DNA of 64,000 nt from Daucus carota subsp. sativus (taxonomy: Eukaryota; Streptophyta; Magnoliopsida; Apiales; Apiaceae). Position 1 is the stretch's first letter; each line of letters starts with the position of its first letter. The notes under the pieces are model-generated. The model was given only the letters and a program-made list of their open reading frames with translations, did no database searches and had not been told where the DNA came from. The stretch lies in NCBI RefSeq assembly GCF_001625215.2, contig NC_030385.2:33009598-33073597 (forward strand). Direction: 5' to 3'. The translations under genes and the position numbers were made by a program. Of the stretch, positions 56,616 to 64,000 are shown piece after piece.

Positions 56616-59092
56616 ATGGCTACTAACGCCCCCAAATTCCAGAAACCCGAACTCTTACCCGCTCCGAACCCGCCCAATTACCACCCAGAAACCACCGTAT
56701 CGCCGCCCTCGCACGACGGCCTTCACTTCTACCAGTTCATGATCGCCGGCTCGATCGCCGGAATGGTTGAGCACATGTCCATGTTCCCGATTGACACAAT
56801 CAAGACCCAGATGCAAACCCTAAATTCGTGCCCAATTAAGTCGGTTTCAATTCGCCATGCTCTTACTTCAATTTTTAGATCTCAGGGTCTTGGTGGATTC
56901 TACCGTGGCATTGCTGCAATGGGTCTCGGTGCTGGCCCGGCTCATGCGGTTTATTTCTCTGTATATGAGAATTGCAAGACTAGGTTTTTGGGGTCTGGGT
57001 ATAATGATTCTTTGGTACATGCATTGTCTGGTGTTTGTGCTACTGTTGCTAGTGATGCCGTGTTTACGCCAATGGATGTTGTTAAACAGAGGTTGCAGAT
57101 GAGGAATAGTCCGTATTCGGGTGTGTTGGATTGTGTTGGGAGAGTGTTTAGGGAAGAAGGGTTTAGGGGGTTTTATGCTTCGTATAGGACTACTGTTTTG
57201 ATGAATGCACCGTTTACTGCTGTCCATTTTGCTACTTATGAGGCGGTGAAAAAAGGGTTAATTGAGGTTAAAGAGGAGAGTGGTGAGGATGAGAGTTTTG
57301 TTGTTCATGCTACTGCGGGTGCTGCTGCTGGGGCGGTGGCTGCTGCAATTACAACTCCCCTTGATGTTGTTAAGACTCAGTTGCAGTGTCAGGTAATTTC
57401 ATTCTTTTTTCTATTTTTAACGTTTATCTGTGATGCTATGGTATATGATGTGTTGATGTGTAAATCAATATAAGTGTGGCATCATTTAGTTAGTTACTTC
57501 TGTCGTTTAAATGATTTTGTATTCTTGTTTATTATTAAATTTGGGGTAAAGGAATCATTTTTAACAGTAAACCTTGTTTAGGTAGTGTAATTGTTAGTCT
57601 TACTTGGTCATCCCTTATCTTGAATCTTGTCTCTGTATTTAGTTTTGTACAGGATTGTGTCAATCATAGACTCGCTCACATGTTCCTTAACTGAGGGTTG
57701 GACTCTTGTCTTTTTATTACCTAGAGGAAAGGGGTAATAGCTGTTGTGCAATGTGTTGTTGTATTCAGTTCAATTATCTCTATATTGAAAATGTTAATGT
57801 TTTACGTTGTAGCTATTTGAAAACCTAAGAACTATATGAGTTTGACAGCAATTTTTATAATTTTTTGGAGTTGGGTGCCAAGGTTATAAGATTTCTTCTG
57901 GTTTGTGATTAGAAATATAGTAGCCTGGTAGGACTTCTACAAATTATGTCGGCGTTAATTTACTTTAGAAGTTTGACATGTAGATAAAGAAAATTAAATT
58001 TGAACGAGTTTATTGAAAATATATGCTGTAGCATAACTTTTGAGTCTACAAAGACCCTGGAATTTTGTAAAGTGTCAAACTATAAATTTAAAAAAATTCA
58101 ATATGTACATATCTAAAGATGTTTGAAACAACAAATCATGTTAGCTTCTATTCAAACCAAGGTGGTCAAATTAGCGTTATTTGGTAAAACAAATCTGTAT
58201 CTGTTTTAGAAAATTAAAATGGCTTACTGCCACACAAAGTTTAATGCGTACACGGAATAGGTTTCTACAAAAACTACTAAATTACTGCCACAGACAACCG
58301 GAAGTGGAGGAGACTTTGGACTATGGAGGGTACTAGATGTTGTTCATGAATATCCAGTGCTTGGCACATAAATTCATCTTAGCCAGCTGAATAGGTGCAA
58401 AGACCAAATGAGTTTCTCAGTTATTATAGATTTAATTGCAGTCTGACCATCATTAGGAGCTCTGCAGACAAGCTATAAGTCTGAAATTTGGTAAGATGTA
58501 CTATTCTTCTTATTTAACGATGATATCTGCAGTTTTCTACTCCACATATTCATGTATAAGCCCAAACATATATAGACCATGAATTATAATGGAGAACTGC
58601 AGCATGACACGGCTGTAAAGGACCTAACCTGATAAATTAGTATTCACTTTTTTCCTAAAAACAATATTTGCATGGTTATTGAAAACAACTAATGTAACAC
58701 TATTACTTTCAGTATAAATATTTTTATATTTCCTTAATCTAGAGTTCTCTTCATGTAATGTTTTGGCATGTATCTGTGTAAAGTTACTAAAATATGATGT
58801 TGCTATCCTAGGCTTGTTGATCTGATGCTATAAAGTTCATCTATTGTGATCTCAAATTAAGCTGATACTTGTGCAGGGTGTCTGTGGATGTGACAGATTT
58901 ATAAGTGGGTCAATAACAGATGTTATCAGAACTATAGTAAAAAAGGATGGATATCATGGCTTAATGAGAGGATGGGTGCCGAGAATGCTCTTCCATGCTC
59001 CTGCTGCCGCAATCTGCTGGTCTACCTACGAAGCTGGAAAATCATTTTTCCAAGAGTTCAATAGTAGTAGGAGCAACAAGAACACGAGCTAA
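56616..59092 (+). CDS. MIT: Mitoferrin-like mitochondrial carrier (2 exons)
   Basis: Exons 56616-57392 and 58877-59092 give 330 residues. It belongs to the mitochondrial carrier family: three repeats of about 100 residues, each with the signature PxDxxKxxxQ (PIDTIKTQMQ at about residue 58, PMDVVKQRLQ, PLDVVKTQLQ). Segments GAGPAHAVYFSVYE, MNAPFTAVHFATYE and FHAPAAAICWSTYE are typical of mitoferrins, which carry iron into the mitochondrial matrix; plant orthologues are called MIT. A proline-rich N-terminal extension precedes the first helix. The intron splits the third repeat just after its signature. Substrate is inferred from family. An upstream in-frame ATG (56529) would add a hydrophobic, basic segment. 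Confidence 0.9.
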
Positions 59093-59560
59093 TCACCTGA
59101 GAGGCATATACTTTTGTTTGATTGATAAATAGAACAACACCAATAGAAGATGGGTGATGAAAAACTCTTAAGCCTTTCACATGCCGCAGCAGCTCAGCAT
59201 TGCCAGAGAATAGCTGGGATTGGAGTCTTGGAGATGATAAGAGAGAGCTTTAGCTTAAAATTTGTATACCTTTTTAAATTTTTAGTACATATCAGCCAAT
59301 TGGTTTAGTTTATTTGTCCTCATTTTTCTGTAAGGAAGTTCCATTTTGCTAGCATAATTTAATCTTCCCCAATTTTTTATACCAAAATTCCTGTCAGATT
59401 ACCAAAACCCCAGTCAGACTGATAAGTTATACATGTGCTTTGTGTAGGCCTTGTTATTGTTATTAGATTTATATCAATTGCTACCAAGTTGATGGAGACT
59501 CATAAAGAGGAGTTGTGCTGCCTTTTTTCTGTATTTTAATTCCTGTAGTTTGAACATGCA
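59093..59560. other. Mitoferrin 3' flank
   Basis: 3' UTR-like DNA of the carrier gene, then spacer up to the tRNA. Nothing else recognised. Confidence 0.55.
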
Positions 59561-59631
59561 GCACCAGTGGTCTAGTGGTAGAATAGTACCCTGCCACGGT
59601 ACAGACCCGGGTTCGATTCCCGGCTGGTGCA
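59561..59631 (+). tRNA. tRNA-Gly (anticodon GCC)
   Basis: A 71-base cloverleaf: acceptor arms GCACCAG and CTGGTGC with discriminator A, D-loop box TGGTCTAGTGG (A box), anticodon loop CTGCCAC in a 5-bp stem, and T-arm with GGTTCGATTCC (B box). No intron. A T-run (TTTGGTTTTT) after the gene would stop RNA polymerase III. Confidence 0.97.
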
Positions 59632-60116
59632 TTTGGTTTTTGGATCTATTCAATTTATTAATTCTTTATTACTTGGTATTATTATTTATTAATGGAGGTT
59701 CTAGTATATTTGGTTGGGCTCTGAAGTTAATGAATGCACACTTGCTACCATGTCCTAGCAAGATAAAACTTGCCTCTAGCCCCAACACTTAAAATCCCCA
59801 AAATTTTATAATGGCTGCCAGAAGCCTAACCAGTATATAATTGAATGTAGCTAATAGAACATCATCACAATTTATCAGTCAATACATTGCCGAATTACTT
59901 AAATTAAGCAAATTATTATTTAGCCCTTCACAACATCATCCATGCAACCAAGGAGGACGTTTCTAAGATGGTTCAACACAAAGACTTAAATTAAAAAATT
60001 CAAACTAGCCACTTGACTCTATCTCTCTCTTGATGAATCTCAAGGGACTAAACGGTACAAAACCAGCTCACTGCTTGAGGGGATGGTGCTAGTAACAACA
60101 TATTATCATACATTTC
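59632..60116. other. Spacer downstream of the tRNA
   Basis: About 0.5 kb with the 3' UTR of the minus-strand transacylase gene. Nothing else recognised. Confidence 0.55.
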
Positions 60117-63100
60117 TTATGCACTAATATTCTCAATCTCAGCACTTCTGTCCATTCTCTTGAAAATGCCAGCTATGACCTAAAATATTGTGAGAACAGA
60201 TGAAGAAAATGTAAGTGTCAACATCATTTACAAGATATTTTAAGAACTCTGTTGCCTTAAAATATTGAAAGCATAACTCTTACCTTTCCAGGTCCCAACT
60301 CATAGCTCTTCTTTACACCTCGGCCTAGGAGAGTCTTTACAGTTGCCTCCCATTGAACAGGGGAAGTTACCTATGATTCCAACATTTAAATGAATCAATG
60401 ATGCTACAACTGTAAACTAAATAATAGTGAGCATCAACAGAACACTTGATATTTTACCTGACGAGCTAATATTTCCTTAATTGTTTCAGGATCTGCATGT
60501 GGTAGTGCATCAACATTGGATATAACAGGTATTCTTGGGACTCTTATTTCTGTTGCTGCCAGAGCAGCTTCCAATCTTGAGACAGCTGGATTCATGAAAC
60601 TGGTGTGGAAAGCACCAGCAACGGCTAGACGGACCTGCAAAAGTAACAAATAAGTGATGAGGCATTGGAAGCATAACATCAGTTTAACAACAAAAGTCTA
60701 GAGTTCAAAGTACCGTCATTCGAGCCTTAAAAGATTTGGCTTTAGCTTCTAAGACTTCCACCCCCTTGACTCCTCCTGATACTGCATAGTTTCCCTAAAG
60801 AAATAATAGCCAACCATCCTCGCAGTCAGCATTTACATTTTCCTTAGTTCCTGATTTCCTCACTATCTCTAGATGCAAACAAATAAATAAATCTTACTGG
60901 GCATAAGAAATTTGCAACTTGAACTTTCTCTGCTTCCTCTACTTCTTCATTAGCAGCCTCACACAAAAGTTGCACCTTTTCGGAATCTAGTCCAATGACA
61001 CTAACCATGGCACTTTTAGCAGCATCTGCAGCTTCCTGTATTAAAGCAGAAATGATATGAAAAATCGAACAGTTTAGCAAATGACACAGAACTGCTTCAG
61101 GTTATCTACCTGCATGGCTTGACCCCTCAATTTTACCAGCTTGAGTCCATCCTCAAAGCTAAAGAGTGGAACCAGAAAATCATAAGAAGACCGAATGATC
61201 ACAAAAAATAGACTGGCATATCAATGTAATATGTACAAAACATATCAAATCTATTCATAAATTGATTTAACATGCAAAAAACCTAAAGAATGTAGGAACT
61301 GCTATAAAATGGGAGTGTATTGTACTTAAATTGTCACGGGAACAGAGCCTCTCTTTAATGCTAAAAATAAAGACTGTGCATACTGTATCAAGTTGCAGAA
61401 AATCTCATATAGAGCTCAACTTTCATTTAGTAAAAGAGAGGTTCACATGTAGGTAGTTGAATTAAAATGACTTTGAACAACTGTAAACTTTTGTCCATTG
61501 GAATTCTTTTGAAGCATAAGGTAAAGATTTTTAATGAAAAAAAAATCATAAACATTCTTGTCATTAGAAATTGAGTACCTACCTAAAAGCTCCAGCAAAT
61601 GCCAAAGCAGTGTATTCTCCCAAACTTAGACCGCATGTAACATCTATAGAATCAATAATTTGCTGACCTCCTTCACGGGCACGTAGTACCTCAACTGCAG
61701 CTAAACTGGTGACATAGATTGCTGGCTGCAGAAGAATATAATCAATAAACTAATTAATCTAATGCCATCATCAATATGCCAAATAGCTCAGAGTCAATGC
61801 TAATATCAGACTAAACCTGCAATTCCAGTTAATTTGCACTTAATTACTCTTATCAATATGCTGCAGAGAGTCTGTACAATACTACTTTAATGACTGGGCC
61901 TTATTTATAGTGTGCAGTAATGGCAATTGAAATCAATAAAGAACAGAAAAACATTTAGTGAAAGTATATGGCAGCATACTTGGCTCAAAACAGTGGAGTC
62001 TAGCTTCTCCTTCGGTCCACTAATGCAAACATCCAATAAGTCAAACCTGCATATAAGTACCAAGTAAATCATTGATTTATTTAAATGGAATAGTTCCTAT
62101 TCGCTTCCAGTAAATTTTAACCTAGTTAACTAACAAACAAGTACTGGTAAAGGTAAAAAATTGAAATATTGAAAGAGAAAAGCAATATCAAGCTATGCAT
62201 AACATTAAGATTTTATTGTAATCTTAATAAATGTTTATACGCACCCTAATATTTCATTTGCTTTACTGAACAATTCAGCAGCAGCAGGTACCTTTTGAGC
62301 CTCCAGACCCATTCCAACAGCTTGAGCACCCTGCAAGAACATGATAAAAGATATAACAAACCAGATCCTATAATTTTCGGCCAAAAATCATCAACTTCTG
62401 CTATATAGCTTAACATGAAAACCTTGTATCTATCAGTTAATGTATTCAATATCCAATAAAACTGTTCCACTTTTCACAGATTACAATTGATTTACATAAA
62501 CAAAATTTGAGATATGATACTAAACAACTCAATAACCCCAATAACTCTTTTATTAGAAAATTATACTTTTTTTATAACAGGTGTCCGGGCCTAATTTTCT
62601 CGCACCTCAACTAATCACCAGCTTGACTAGCACAGCATCCCACCGCCATGGACACCCAATCTTATCTAATCAACAAGTATCCCAATAACGCAAACATTCA
62701 CCAACACTACCATGAACCTGTATTACCACCCCCTTCATAACTAACCAAAATTATATTTCTCAGCACACAACACATAACACCTTAAACATAACTATCTTCA
62801 AAACAAGTAACTAAATACATTCTTCTTCCAAACAACCCGTGAAACAATTACTGAGAAATTCCGAAATGCAAAGAGAAATCAAGAACTAGCAATAAAACAC
62901 ACAAACAAGAGAGGATTCACAATCAAACAAAACCACATTACACATTCAGAAAAACAAAAATAAAATCAAGACCTGGCCAGGAAACAGAAAAGCTGAGGTG
63001 GGCTTGAAGCCAAGAAACAAAGCATCGTCCACAGTAGTAGTTTGAGGGACCCCCATAAAAACCCTAGATTTATCCAAATTTCTGCACCCCTTTAGCCCTC

Positions 63101-63296
63101 TGATCCCACCATTAGTACCAAACCCTTTGAAACACAAAGAAGCGGAGCTTTTCAAAGAGCCTGAAGAATCAAGAAACGAGATGGGGTGGGCAGAAATGGA
63201 GGGGAGAAGAAGAGATGAAGAGGCCATTTTGAGAAGATGAGATGAACAATTGATTCTGTGCAAGCGGTTTAGAGGCACGAAACTGGCAGCTTGCAT
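60117..63296 (-). CDS. MCAT: Plastid malonyl-CoA:ACP transacylase (10 exons)
   Basis: Exons in coding order: 63296-62973, 62330-62245, 62046-61980, 61725-61583, 61158-61110, 61035-60898, 60794-60714, 60634-60458, 60370-60284, 60179-60117; all GT-AG, 404 residues. The enzyme (FabD type) moves malonyl from CoA to acyl carrier protein, supplying plastid fatty acid synthesis. Visible: Ser-rich N-terminal transit peptide (about 90 residues), FLFPGQGAQAVGMG, nucleophile S193 in GLSLGEYTAL, malonate-binding arginine R218 in KLRGQAMQ, catalytic H306 in GAFHTSFM, and the C-terminal ELGPGKVIAGIFKR. A second in-frame ATG at 63227 (MASSSLLLPS, better start context) may be the real start and gives 381 residues. 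Confidence 0.94.
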
Positions 63297-64000
63297 TCAA
63301 GAACTGGGTTTGTAGTTATATGTAATGGAAGTGTGTTTGTAACGTATTGAAGTGGACGGAGATTACGAAGATGTTTTTTGTTCATATTTGTGGGGGCGAA
63401 ATACAGCTGAAGACGTTGGATATGTCACAAAATCAAACTTTCCGATATTAAATAAGTTTTTCCGCGTATAAACATACTAAACATTAAAATCAAAATTTAT
63501 AAATTCACGCGCACATGTTGAGCACTAAAAACTAAAATTTATAAATTTGAATGATTCTAATTATCTTCTATTTTTTAATAGTGATGAATTCTTGCATATA
63601 CAATCACCACAGCAATCAAAATAGTCAAAGATAATTTAGAAATAAGTATTTGCGTAAAAAAATTGAAATTTTTAAAAATCGTTACTTTTTTAAGTATTGT
63701 TCTAAAATTTAGATTTTAAAAGGGCTAAGTATAAAATTAATCATTATATAATTGACAAAATTTCAGATTTACTACTCACAAATTTCTAAGTACCAAGCTG
63801 GTCACTTTCAAGCCGGTGGCTCTCAAATTGACCACTTTTCAAGTCCATCGTAAATTAACAAAATCTTATATTTATCACCGAAAATCAACAATTTTGCGTG
63901 GAAAGTGGCCAATTTGTGTGAAATTTGCTTGCAAGGCTTTCGTATCCTTGACCAATCAAAGTATTAAAGAAAAAATGAAATTGAAGAGTAAGAAACATTG
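63297..64000. other. Promoter side of MCAT and AT-rich flank
   Basis: The first 100-150 bases would be leader and core promoter of the minus-strand MCAT gene; no clear TATA box was seen. Beyond about 63450 the DNA is AT-rich; around 63790-63920 inverted and direct scraps of AGTGG(T/C)CAATTT recur, perhaps an old repeat. No gene recognised. Confidence 0.5.

Noticed and set aside
56868-57227. Minus-strand 119-residue frame within the mitoferrin gene
   Set aside because: Shadow frame opposite a clear carrier-family exon.
59550-59792. 80-residue frame over the tRNA-Gly gene
   Set aside because: It runs through the tRNA and has no protein features; the cloverleaf explains the sequence.

Overview
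The window is nuclear DNA of a flowering plant, almost certainly a eudicot. It is AT-rich, has long introns and dinucleotide microsatellites, and carries plant-only families (LBD and ALOG transcription factors, UGT87-type glycosyltransferases, plastid malonyl transacylase, Stowaway MITEs). An asterid such as an Apiaceae species would fit, but that is a guess.

Layout. Positions 1-4005 hold the right part of a Mutator-like (MULE) DNA transposon on the minus strand. It has a FAR1-type transposase gene broken by one in-frame stop, a second downstream ORF that looks like an OB-fold protein, and a terminal region rich in dyads. Its left end lies outside the window. After nested Stowaway MITEs, one large plus-strand gene (5566-28087, 22 exons, 730 codons) encodes the catalytic subunit of Rab3GAP. 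Its introns are packed with MITEs, a Helitron end, an LTR-retroelement fossil and several terminal-inverted-repeat (TIR) elements sitting inside TA or CA/TG microsatellites. A 4.7 kb gene-poor stretch follows, then an intronless ALOG (LSH) transcription factor gene (32808-33434), TIM22 on the minus strand (four exons, 35653-37793), a TE-rich stretch with Stowaway and hAT elements, and an LBD12-like transcription factor gene (42433-43079).

From 45361 to 56281 there is a tandem array of five intact two-exon UGT87-type glycosyltransferase genes, all plus strand, with the intron at the same place and phase. Copies 1-3 and copies 4-5 form two sub-groups. The window ends with a two-exon mitoferrin-like carrier (56616-59092), a tRNA-Gly(GCC) gene (59561-59631) and a ten-exon plastid malonyl-CoA:ACP transacylase gene on the minus strand (60117-63296).

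The genes are single housekeeping or regulatory loci plus one expanded metabolic cluster; they do not form one pathway. The most unusual material is in the mobile DNA: the two-ORF MULE with three 21-bp dyads at an exact 32-bp period, and a group of small elements with similar GGG-type ends lodged in microsatellites, two of them inverted around one exon of the Rab3GAP gene. Exon limits were worked out by hand from splice signals, reading-frame continuity and family resemblance; no database search was possible.
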